Origin: Streptomyces hygroscopicus
GTDB lineage: Bacteria > Actinomycetota > Actinomycetes > Streptomycetales > Streptomycetaceae
Direction of reading: 5' to 3'
DNA: 64,000 nt
NCBI RefSeq assembly: GCF_026168105.1
Contig: NZ_LBMW01000015.1
Coordinates: 62,001-126,000 of the forward strand
Shown here piece by piece: positions 1 to 7,924 of this stretch. The notes below the pieces were generated by a model. The model worked only from the letters and a program-made list of their open reading frames with translations, did no database searches and was not told where the DNA came from. Every line of letters starts with the position of its first letter. Position 1 is the stretch's first letter. A program made the translations under genes and the position numbers.

Positions 1-2335
1 GCTCGATCATCGTGCCGATCGCCAGCTTCAGTTCCGTCCCGCTGGCCTCCTGGACCTCCGCGATGACGCGGTCCGCCTCCTCGCGGACGATCTCCAGTTC
101 CTGGACCGTGCCGACGAGCGGAATCATGATCTCGGCGCGCGGATCGCCCTTCGCGGCCTTGCGCTCGGCGGCCGCCTCCGCGATGGCTCGTACCTGCATC
201 GTGAACAGGCCCGGGATGACCAGGCCGAGGCGCACGCCGCGCAGGCCCAGCATCGGGTTCTGCTCGTGCAGGCGGTGCACGGCCTGGAGCAGACGCAGCT
301 CGTTCTCGTGCGGCTCCTGACGGGACTCCGCCAGCGCCACCCGCACCGACAGCTCGGTGATGTCGGGCAGGAACTCGTGCAGCGGCGGGTCGAGGAGACG
401 GACCGTGACCGGGAGCCCGTCCATCGCCTCGAAGAGCTCGACGAAATCCTGCTTCTGCAGCGGAAGCAGTTCCTTGAGCGAGTCCTCCCGCTCCCCCTCG
501 GTGTCCGCGAGGATCAGGCGCTCCACCAGCTCACGACGGTCGCCGAGGAACATGTGCTCCGTACGGCACAGACCGATGCCCTGGGCGCCGAAGCGCCGTG
601 CGCGCAGCGCGTCCTCGGCGTTGTCCGCGTTCGCCCGCACCCGCAGCCGACGCTTGCGGTCCGCGAACGCCATGATCCGGTGCACGGCCTCCACGAGTTC
701 GTCGGCGTCGTCCGCGCCCGCGTGCATCCGGCCTTCGAAGTACTCGACCACCGGGGACGGCACCACCGGGACCTCGCCCAGGTAGACCTTGCCGCTGGAG
801 CCGTCGATGGAGATGAGGTCGCCCTCCTCGACGATGTGCCCGCCGGGAACGGTCATCCGCCGGCGCTTGGTGTCGACCTCCAGCTCCTCCGCGCCGCACA
901 CGCACGTCTTGCCCATGCCGCGCGCGACGACGGCCGCGTGGGAGGTCTTGCCGCCGCGCGAGGTCAGGATGCCCTCGGCCGCGATCATGCCGTCGAGGTC
1001 GTCGGGGTTGGTCTCGCGGCGTACCAGGATGACCTTCTCGCCCGAGCGGGACCACTTCACGGCGGTGTACGAGTCGAAGACGGCCTTGCCGACGGCGGCA
1101 CCCGGCGAAGCGGCGATGCCGCGGCCGACCTGCTCGACCTTTGCCTGCTCGTCGAAGCGCGGGAACATCAGCTGCGCCAGCTGCGCGCCGGTCACCCGCT
1201 GCAGCGCCTCGGCCTCGTCGATCAAGCCCTGGTCCACCAGCTGGGTCGCGATGCGGAAGGCCGCGCCCGCCGTGCGCTTGCCGACGCGGGTCTGCAGCAT
1301 CCACAGCACACCACGCTCGATGGTGAACTCGATGTCGCAGAGATCCTTGTAGTGGTTCTCCAGCGTCTCCATGATCTGCATCAGCTGGTCGTACGACTTC
1401 TTGTCGATCCGCTCCAGCTCGGCCAGCGGGACGGTGTTGCGGATACCCGCGACCACGTCCTCGCCCTGCGCGTTCTGCAGGTAGTCGCCGTACACGCCCT
1501 GGTGGCCGGAGGCCGGGTCGCGGGTGAACGCGACGCCCGTGCCGGAGTCGGGGCCCAGGTTGCCGAAGACCATCGAGCAGACGTTGACCGCCGTGCCCAG
1601 GTCGTGCGGGATGCGCTCCTGACGGCGGTAGAGCTTCGCGCGGTCGCCGTTCCACGAGTCGAAGACCGCCTTGATGGCGAGGTCCATCTGCTCGCGCGGG
1701 TCCTGCGGGAAGTCGCGCCCGGCCTCGGTCTTGACGATCTTCTTGAACTTGGTGACCAGCTTCTTGAGGTCCGCGGCCTCCAGCTCCGTGTCGACCGAGA
1801 CGCCCTTGGCCTCCTTGGCCGCCTCGAGCGCGTTCTCGAAGAGCTCGCCGTCGACACCGAGGACCGTCTTGCCGAACATCTGGATGAGGCGGCGGTAGGA
1901 GTCCCACGCGAAGCGGTCGCCACCGGCCTGCTTCGCCAGCCCCTGCACGGACTTGTCGGAGAGCCCGATGTTCAGGACGGTGTCCATCATGCCCGGCATC
2001 GAGAACTTCGCCCCCGAACGCACCGACACCAGCAGCGGGTTGTCGGCCTGCCCGAGCTTCTTGCCCATCCGCTCCTCGAGCGCGGCAAGGTGGGCGCTCA
2101 CCTCGTCACGCAGTGCCGCGGGCTCCTCGCCGCTGTCGAGGTAGACCTTGCAGGCCTCGGTGGTGATGGTGAATCCCGGAGGGACCGGCAGACCGAGGTT
2201 GGTCATCTCGGCGAGGTTGGCGCCCTTGCCGCCGAGGAGGTCCTTGAGGTCCTTGTTGCCCTCGGTGAAGTCGTAAACGAACTTCACGCCCTCGACGCCG
2301 TTCCCAGTTACGTGGCGATCTTTGTTTTCCGACAC
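1..2335 (-). CDS. ppdK: Pyruvate, phosphate dikinase (3' end outside window)
   Basis: Interconverts pyruvate + ATP + Pi and PEP + AMP + PPi, at the PEP-pyruvate node. About 778 N-terminal residues of the usual ~900 are present; the frame stays open through base 1. The N-terminal ATP-grasp region begins with the family's GGKGANLAEM and PGFTITTEAC segments. The phosphohistidine domain has GGKTSHAAVVARGMGK, with the phosphorylated His at residue 466 and a Thr two residues before it, the regulatory position in plant enzymes. The last visible residues (IGTMIE) belong to the PEP-binding C-terminal barrel. The start is GTG at 2335 with GAGGAG at 2344-2349 (8-nt spacing). It is monocistronic as far as can be seen. 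Confidence 0.96.
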   Translation of the reverse strand, partial: MSENKDRHVTGNGVEGVKFVYDFTEGNKDLKDLLGGKGANLAEMTNLGLPVPPGFTITTEACKVYLDSGEEPAALRDEVSAHLAALEERMGKKLGQADNPLLVSVRSGAKFSMPGMMDTVLNIGLSDKSVQGLAKQAGGDRFAWDSYRRLIQMFGKTVLGVDGELFENALEAAKEAKGVSVDTELEAADLKKLVTKFKKIVKTEAGRDFPQDPREQMDLAIKAVFDSWNGDRAKLYRRQERIPHDLGTAVNVCSMVFGNLGPDSGTGVAFTRDPASGHQGVYGDYLQNAQGEDVVAGIRNTVPLAELERIDKKSYDQLMQIMETLENHYKDLCDIEFTIERGVLWMLQTRVGKRTAGAAFRIATQLVDQGLIDEAEALQRVTGAQLAQLMFPRFDEQAKVEQVGRGIAASPGAAVGKAVFDSYTAVKWSRSGEKVILVRRETNPDDLDGMIAAEGILTSRGGKTSHAAVVARGMGKTCVCGAEELEVDTKRRRMTVPGGHIVEEGDLISIDGSSGKVYLGEVPVVPSPVVEYFEGRMHAGADDADELVEAVHRIMAFADRKRRLRVRANADNAEDALRARRFGAQGIGLCRTEHMFLGDRRELVERLILADTEGEREDSLKELLPLQKQDFVELFEAMDGLPVTVRLLDPPLHEFLPDITELSVRVALAESRQEPHENELRLLQAVHRLHEQNPMLGLRGVRLGLVIPGLFTMQVRAIAEAAAERKAAKGDPRAEIMIPLVGTVQELEIVREEADRVIAEVQEASGTELKLAIGTMIE

Positions 2336-2761
2336 GGTCTCGACTCCTCGAGGACGCGGTGGCTGCCCTGACGGCGAGGAACATACCCAGATCGAAGGCG
2401 CCTGGGTACGTCCACTTGCGCGTCATGCGCCCGTAACCACTCGTCCGCCACTGGATCGAAAGTCAAGGCTTGGCAACTCGTAACGCCCGGATGTTTTCAC
2501 TTCTTGAACGCATCGCAACCCATCCTCACGCTCAGGACGCTCATGTGAGCGCGTTTGCCTACGTCTGATTTCGATCGATGAACGATCAAGAGGTGGCACT
2601 CAGTGCCACCCTTTGGAGAAGTGCAGTCGCCCTTGATTCGCTCATCTGAGCGGAACCCCTATCAGAGGTGGCGAGAATCACGCGATCCAAGGCAGCCGGA
2701 TTTCACCATGCGGACGCACATCCGGACGGAAGCGCCGGTTTTCGCACGGGGCCCGACACCC
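2336..2761. promoter_or_regulatory. Upstream region of ppdK with a 19-bp dyad
   Basis: This 426-bp gap holds no convincing gene. It contains a perfect 9-1-9 inverted repeat at 2592-2610 (left arm GGTGGCACT) and a smaller GATCG/CGATC dyad at 2573-2587. The 19-bp dyad lies about 257 bp upstream of ppdK and 150 bp beyond the ROK stop. It could be an operator for ppdK or a terminator hairpin for the leftward ROK gene, but no T-run follows it. Confidence 0.4.
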
Positions 2762-3982
2762 TCACACGCCGAGCGCCCGCAGCCGTTCCTCCGCCCGCTC
2801 CGGCGCGTACAGATGCTCGACGACCAGCGCACCCGCTCCCAGGAGGGCCGCGCGCTCCCCGAGCCGGGAGGTCACCACATCGAGATGGGCGGTGGAGCGG
2901 GGAAGCGCCCGCTGATACAGCAGCTCCCGTACGCCGGTGAGGAACGGGGTTCCGGCCAGATCTCCGGCGATCATCAGCACCCCGGGGTTCAGCAGGGTCA
3001 CCACGGTCGCGAGGACGTCCCCGACCCGCCGCCCGGCCTCCCGGGCGAGCGCGGCGGCCTCCGGGTGCCCGGCGGTCAGCAGGTCCCTTACGTCCGAGCC
3101 GGAGGCGGCCGGCACACCCCCCTCCGCGAGCCGGCGCGCCACGGCGCCCCCGCTCGCGACGGCGGCCAGACAGCCGTACGACCCGCACCGGCACAGCGCG
3201 TCGGCGCCCTCCGGGACGCGGATGTGCCCGATGTCCCCGGCGCCGCCGTCGATCCCGCGGTAGATGCGGCCGTCGACGACCACCCCCGCGCCGATCCCGG
3301 TGGAGACCTTGACCAGCACGAACGCCGAGCAGTCCGGGTACCCGGAGCGCTGTTCGCCGTACGCCATCAGGTTCGCGTCGTTGTCGACGAGCACCGGCAC
3401 TCCGGCGCCGCCCTGGGCGTGCTCGGCGAAGGCGCGGCCCAGCCGGCGCCGTATGTCGTAGCCGTCCCAGCCCGGCATGATCGGCGGCTGGACGACCCGG
3501 CCGGTGTCACTGTCCACGGGCCCCGGAACCGCGAGCCCGATCCCGCAGACCTCGTGCGCCCGATGGCCCGCCTTCTCGAGCAACTCGGCGAACCAGCGGC
3601 CCAGTTCGCCGAGCACGGCGTCCGGGCCGTCCTCGATGACCAGGGTCCCCGCGTGTTCGGCAAGGATCTCACCGGTCAGGGAGAGGACGGCGGCGCGGGC
3701 GTGCCGGGTGTCGAGGTCGGCGGCGAGCACCACCGCGTGGGCGTCGTCGAACTCCAGTGTGATGGAAGGGCGTCCGCCCAGCGGCGAGTCGACCGGTCCG
3801 CCGGCGCCCTCGCGCAGCCAGCCGGCCCGGAAGAGACGGTCCAGCCGCTGGCCGACCGTGGCCCGCGACAGGCCCGTGGCCTGCTGCAGGGCACCACGGG
3901 TCGTGGCGCGGCCGCTGCGCACCAGTTCGAGCAGATCTCCGGCGCCGGCCTGAGCGCCGGGCTTCCCGGTTCTTCCACTCAT
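2762..3982 (-). CDS. ROK-family transcriptional repressor
   Basis: A 406-residue sugar-responsive regulator. The N-terminal winged helix (about residues 15-60, with TTRGALQQATGLSRATVGQRL) is followed by an ASKHA/ROK sugar-binding domain. DNDAN, the glycine-rich GIGAGVVVDG segment and the zinc-binding cluster GHIRVPEG...CRCGSYGC are visible. The ATG at 3982 is preferred over GTG at 3988 because AGGGGG sits about 6 nt upstream. It is divergent from two carbohydrate-active enzyme genes and probably controls them and itself through the dyad in the shared promoter. The inducing sugar cannot be told from sequence. Confidence 0.88.
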   Translation of the reverse strand: MSGRTGKPGAQAGAGDLLELVRSGRATTRGALQQATGLSRATVGQRLDRLFRAGWLREGAGGPVDSPLGGRPSITLEFDDAHAVVLAADLDTRHARAAVLSLTGEILAEHAGTLVIEDGPDAVLGELGRWFAELLEKAGHRAHEVCGIGLAVPGPVDSDTGRVVQPPIMPGWDGYDIRRRLGRAFAEHAQGGAGVPVLVDNDANLMAYGEQRSGYPDCSAFVLVKVSTGIGAGVVVDGRIYRGIDGGAGDIGHIRVPEGADALCRCGSYGCLAAVASGGAVARRLAEGGVPAASGSDVRDLLTAGHPEAAALAREAGRRVGDVLATVVTLLNPGVLMIAGDLAGTPFLTGVRELLYQRALPRSTAHLDVVTSRLGERAALLGAGALVVEHLYAPERAEERLRALGV

Positions 3983-4102
3983 GCGCACCCCCTTGCGTTC
4001 ACCAACCCTGCATTACATATTGAGTTTTGCGTGTTAAATAGACGTAACCCTACGGTAGCCACTGCCGAACCGTTCGGCAGGACGTCTTTCGGGGAGACCT
4101 GA
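3983..4102. promoter_or_regulatory. Divergent ROK / glycosidase promoter with operator-like dyad
   Basis: The 120-bp divergent spacer has an AT-rich core (about 4015-4040) typical of a promoter, and a perfect 8-3-8 inverted repeat at 4062-4080 (left arm CTGCCGAA). The dyad lies just upstream of the rightward gene, where repressor binding would block transcription. Assignment to the ROK protein is inferred from position only. Confidence 0.5.
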
Positions 4103-5821
4103 GTGGACCGCACTACCCAACTCACCGCCCGTCGTACGGAACTCACGCGTCCCGTGCGCACCTCGGGTTCACCGCCGGGGTCCGGTCGCGGTGAGATCGT
4201 CCGTTCCGGGACCCATGTATACGATCCCGCCGGGCCCGCCGGGTCGCTGCACGTCAGGGCGGCACAGGTGCTGGAGGGAAACTGGACGGGCAGGTCCACG
4301 GTGCCGTCGCGCCGGCTGTACCCCCACCAGTGGTCCTGGGACTCGGCGTTCATCGCGATCGGGCTGCGCCATGTGTCGCCGCTGAGGGCGCAGACGGAGC
4401 TGGAGACGCTGTTGGCGGCCCAGTGGGCGGACGGGCGGATCCCGCACATCGTCTTCAACCCCTCCGTGCCGCTCGACGCGTACTTCCCGAGCCCCGACTT
4501 CTGGCGCTCCTCGACCGTGGGGCGCGCCACGGGCGCCCCGCGCACCGTACAGACCTCGGGCATCGTGCAGCCACCGGTGCACGCGCTGGCGGCCTGGCTG
4601 GTGCACCTCGCCGACCCGGGGCTGTCCCGCGCGCGCGGCTTCCTCGCCCGCGTCCACCCGCATCTCGCGGCCTGGCACCGCTATCTGCTGCACCGCCGCG
4701 ACCTGGGCGGCGGCGGGCTCGTCTCGGTGGTGCACCCCTGGGAGCAGGGCATGGACAACAGCCCCGCCTGGGACGCCCCGCTGTCACGGGTCACCCCGGC
4801 CCCGGCCCGCTCCTTCCGCCGCGCGGACCTCGACCACGGCGCGCCCGAGGACCGGCCGACGGACCTGGACTACGGGCGGTACGTGCGGCTGGCGACGGAC
4901 TACCGCGACGGCGGATATGCCGACGGGTCGGGCGAGTTCGCGGTGGAGGACCCCGCGTTCAACGCGCTGCTGATCGCGTCGGAGCACGCGCTGGCCCGTA
5001 TCGCGCACGAACTGGGCGCACGGGGCACGGCCCGGTACGCCCGGGCCGAGCGTCTGACGGCGGCCCTCGTCGACCGCCTCTGGGACCCGGCGGAGGGCAT
5101 GTTCTTCTGCCGTGACGTACGGGGCGGAGACGTAAGGGGCGACGCGCGGCGCGGGGATGTGCGGGGCGGGGATGTGCAGGGCGGGGATGTGCAGGGCGGG
5201 GATGTGCAGGGCGGAGACGCCCGGTGCGAAGACGCCCACCACGGAGACGCCCACCGCGAAGGCGCCCACCACGGAGACGCCCGGCGCAAGGACGCCCGCC
5301 CCGGCGAAGCCCGGCGCGACAACGCGCAGCGCGAAGACGCGCGGGGCCGCGGCCTCATCCCCGAGCGGACCGTCTCGGGGCTCGTTCCCCTGCTCCTGCC
5401 CACGCTCCCGCGTGACATCGCGACCGCGCTCGTACGGACGCTGCGCGGGCCCCACTTCGGGCTCGGCGGCGTCACCCGGCTCGTGCCGAGCTACGACCTG
5501 CTGGGCGAGGCCTTCGACCCGCACCGGTACTGGCGCGGGCCCGCCTGGTTCAACACCGGCTGGCTGGTGGAGCGCGGCCTGCGGGTGCACGGGGAGGAGG
5601 CGGAGGCCGACGCGTTGCGCGAGGCGCTGCTGGAGAGCGCGGACGCCTCGGACTTCGCGGAGTACGTCGACCCGTACACCGGTGAGGCGTGCGGAGCACA
5701 CGACTTCGGCTGGACCGCCGCCCTCGCGCTGGACCTGCTCCATATGCGCCCCGGACACGGCGTGTCCCCCATGGGCACCGGCACGTTCGACAGGAGTGAC
5801 AAGGGAGGGGACCGGGGATGA
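4103..5821 (+). CDS. MGH1-like / GH63-type (alpha/alpha)6 glycoside hydrolase
   Basis: A 572-residue protein without signal peptide. QWSWDSAF and the following GxIPH-like segment (RIPHIVFNPS) near residues 75-125, and the C-terminal FNTGWLVERGL and HDFGWTAALALDLL segments, are typical of mannosylglycerate-hydrolase-like and GH63-like trehalose/glycogen-processing enzymes. The GTG start is preceded by GGGGAGA with 5-nt spacing. Residues about 338-416 form a low-complexity insertion of degenerate 5-residue units (GDVQG and relatives). It sits between helices, so the fold may tolerate it. The stop overlaps the next start by 4 nt, so the two hydrolases are translationally coupled. The exact substrate is unknown. 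Confidence 0.78.
   Translation: MDRTTQLTARRTELTRPVRTSGSPPGSGRGEIVRSGTHVYDPAGPAGSLHVRAAQVLEGNWTGRSTVPSRRLYPHQWSWDSAFIAIGLRHVSPLRAQTELETLLAAQWADGRIPHIVFNPSVPLDAYFPSPDFWRSSTVGRATGAPRTVQTSGIVQPPVHALAAWLVHLADPGLSRARGFLARVHPHLAAWHRYLLHRRDLGGGGLVSVVHPWEQGMDNSPAWDAPLSRVTPAPARSFRRADLDHGAPEDRPTDLDYGRYVRLATDYRDGGYADGSGEFAVEDPAFNALLIASEHALARIAHELGARGTARYARAERLTAALVDRLWDPAEGMFFCRDVRGGDVRGDARRGDVRGGDVQGGDVQGGDVQGGDARCEDAHHGDAHREGAHHGDARRKDARPGEARRDNAQREDARGRGLIPERTVSGLVPLLLPTLPRDIATALVRTLRGPHFGLGGVTRLVPSYDLLGEAFDPHRYWRGPAWFNTGWLVERGLRVHGEEAEADALREALLESADASDFAEYVDPYTGEACGAHDFGWTAALALDLLHMRPGHGVSPMGTGTFDRSDKGGDRG
5118..5348 (+). repeat. In-frame degenerate 15-bp tandem repeat within a glycosidase gene
   Basis: About fifteen 15-bp units read in frame as five-residue blocks of the form (G/E/K)-D-(V/A)-(R/Q/H)-x. 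Three consecutive units at 5167-5181, 5182-5196 and 5197-5211 are identical (CGGGGATGTGCAGGG), indicating recent slippage or unequal crossover. Units to the right (GAAGACGCCCACC-like) have diverged. All keep the reading frame. Confidence 0.85.
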
Positions 5822-7755
5822 CGGACCGGCATCATCTGCTCGTACGCGGCGGGACGTTCGCCGCCGTGAGCGACAGCGGGGACATCAGCGGGGTACGGGG
5901 CGGCGGCTCCCCGGCCGGGCTGTTCGTACGCGACGCCCGGCATCTGAGCCGGTGGCAGCTCACCGTCGACGGTGCCGTGCCCGAGACGCTCACGCCGGTC
6001 GCCGACGGGGACCGGGCCCGCTGCGTCCTCGTACCGCGCGGCGGCCGTCAGGAGCCGCCCGCGCACACGCTCTTCCGTGAACAGGCCGTCGCCGACGGGG
6101 CGTTCGTGGAGTCGCTGCGAGTCACCAGCAACCGCCCGGTGCCGACCACGGTGCGCGTCGCGGTCACCGCGGACGCCGACTTCACGGACCAGTTCGAGCT
6201 GCGCTCCGACCACCGTACGTACGCCAAGACGGGCGTCGTGCGCTCCCGCGAAGTGCTCGAGGACGGTGTGGAGTTCAGCTACCGGCGCGGCGAGTGGCGG
6301 TCCCTGACGACCGTCACTGCCGACCCCAGGCCGGACGGCGTGGAGGAGACGGGCACGGGCGCACGCCGTCTCGTGTGGACGCTGGACCTGGAGCCGCACG
6401 GCTCGGCGGTGCTGGCGCTGCGGGTCGCGGCACGGCCGCACGGGGCGGACCAGGACGCGACGGTGCCGGCCTCGCCCGCCGACGCCAACGACCAACTCCT
6501 CGCTGCGGAAGGCGAGTTCATGGAGGGCATTGCCTTCCCCACCGGCTGGCCCGAGCTGGCCACGGCCTGCGCACGGGGCCTGTCCGACCTCGCCACGCTC
6601 CAGATCCCGGCGACGGGCCCGGACGGCGAGGAGCTGCGCGTCCCCGCGGCCGGCGCCCCCTGGTTCCTCACGCTGCTGGGCCGCGACGCTCTCCTCACCT
6701 CGCTCTTCGCACTGCCCTACCTCCCCCGGCTGGCCGCGGCCACGCTGCCCGCGCTCGCCGCGGCTCAGGCGACCGAGGTGGATACGCGTTCGGTGGCCCA
6801 GCCGGGGAAGATCGTGCACGAGGTACGGCACGGGGAACTTGCGCACTTCGGGCAGGTGCCGTACGGGCGGTACTACGGTTCGGTCGATGCGACCCCGCTC
6901 TTCCTGGTGCTGCTCGGGGCGTATGTCGAGCAGACCGGTGACGTGGCGACGGCTCGCCGTCTGGAGCCCAACGCCCGTGCGGCCATCGGCTGGATGCTGG
7001 ACCACGGCGGGCTCACCTCCCGCGGCTATCTCGTCTACCGCGCCGACCAGGGCGGCCTCGCCAACCAGAACTGGAAGGACTCCCCCGGCGCCATCTGCTG
7101 CGCGGACGGCAGCCGTCCCACCGGTCCGGTGATGGCGGCGGGCGCGCAGGGGTACGCGTACGACGCGCTGCGGCGCACCGCGCATCTGTCGCGCACGGTG
7201 TGGGGCGACGAGGTGTACGCGGCGCTCCTGGAACAGGCGGCCGGGGATCTGCGCGACCGCTTCCAGCGGGACTTCTGGATGGACGAGCACACGTTTCCGG
7301 CGCTGGCGCTGGACGGCGAGGGCCGCCAGGTGGACGCACTCGCCTCCGACGCGGGCCATCTGCTGTGGTCGGGCCTGCTCGACAAGGAGTACGGGAAGCT
7401 GGTCGGCCGGCGGCTTCTCGAGCCGGACTTCTTCTCCGGCTGGGGTGTCCGCACGCTGGCGGCGGACCAGGCGGCGTACCACCCGATGTCGTACCACCGC
7501 GGGTCGGTGTGGCCGCACGACAACGCGCTGATCACGCTGGGGCTGGCACGCTACGGGCTGCACGACGAGGCCCGTACGCTCGCGCACGCCCTGGTCGACG
7601 CGGCGACGGCGACGGGCCACCGGCTGCCGGAGGTGCTCGCGGGGTACGGCCGCGACACGCATCCGGAGCCGGTGCCGTACCCGCACGCGTGCACCCGGGA
7701 GTCCCGTTCGGCGGCGACACCGCTCGCGCTGCTCACCGCGGTGGGCGGGGCGTAG
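5818..7755 (+). CDS. Glycogen debranching-type amylo-alpha-1,6-glucosidase
   Basis: A 645-residue cytoplasmic enzyme. Residues about 10-200 match the bacterial glycogen-debranching N-terminal beta-domain (GGTFAAVS, GLFVRDARHLSRW). Residues about 250-640 form the (alpha/alpha)6 GDE_C catalytic barrel, with LLGRDALLTS, GRYYGSVDATPLF, NQNWKDSPGA and RGSVWPHDNALI. Its ATG lies within the preceding stop (ATGA overlap). With its partner it probably trims an alpha-glucan or branched oligosaccharide. The divergent ROK gene suggests sugar-dependent expression. It is distinct from the GlgX (GH13) debranching enzymes. Confidence 0.85.
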   Translation: MTDRHHLLVRGGTFAAVSDSGDISGVRGGGSPAGLFVRDARHLSRWQLTVDGAVPETLTPVADGDRARCVLVPRGGRQEPPAHTLFREQAVADGAFVESLRVTSNRPVPTTVRVAVTADADFTDQFELRSDHRTYAKTGVVRSREVLEDGVEFSYRRGEWRSLTTVTADPRPDGVEETGTGARRLVWTLDLEPHGSAVLALRVAARPHGADQDATVPASPADANDQLLAAEGEFMEGIAFPTGWPELATACARGLSDLATLQIPATGPDGEELRVPAAGAPWFLTLLGRDALLTSLFALPYLPRLAAATLPALAAAQATEVDTRSVAQPGKIVHEVRHGELAHFGQVPYGRYYGSVDATPLFLVLLGAYVEQTGDVATARRLEPNARAAIGWMLDHGGLTSRGYLVYRADQGGLANQNWKDSPGAICCADGSRPTGPVMAAGAQGYAYDALRRTAHLSRTVWGDEVYAALLEQAAGDLRDRFQRDFWMDEHTFPALALDGEGRQVDALASDAGHLLWSGLLDKEYGKLVGRRLLEPDFFSGWGVRTLAADQAAYHPMSYHRGSVWPHDNALITLGLARYGLHDEARTLAHALVDAATATGHRLPEVLAGYGRDTHPEPVPYPHACTRESRSAATPLALLTAVGGA

Positions 7756-7924
7756 CGCGACCGCCCGGACCTCGTTGACCTCGGGTTTGCCGGGTGTTTG
7801 CCGGGCGCTGAGGCGCTGAGGTTGAACGTATGCGTGCGACGGCCCGTACGGGATGACGGCGGGCCCAGCCTCCCCAGCGCGGCCCGCCCCTCCACCACGG
7901 GCTTCGCATGGAAGGACCCTCGGG

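Noticed and set aside
266..2371. 701-codon rightward open frame across ppdK
   Set aside because: It is the antisense shadow of ppdK; translation is Arg/His/Leu-rich with no domain, while the leftward frame gives complete PPDK motifs.
5118..5348. Pentapeptide-repeat (A(D/N)LxX) domain
   Set aside because: Units are five residues, but the central position is Val/Ala and the i-2 position Gly/Glu/Lys instead of Ala; the DNA shows recent slippage, so a quadrilateral beta-helix is not supported.
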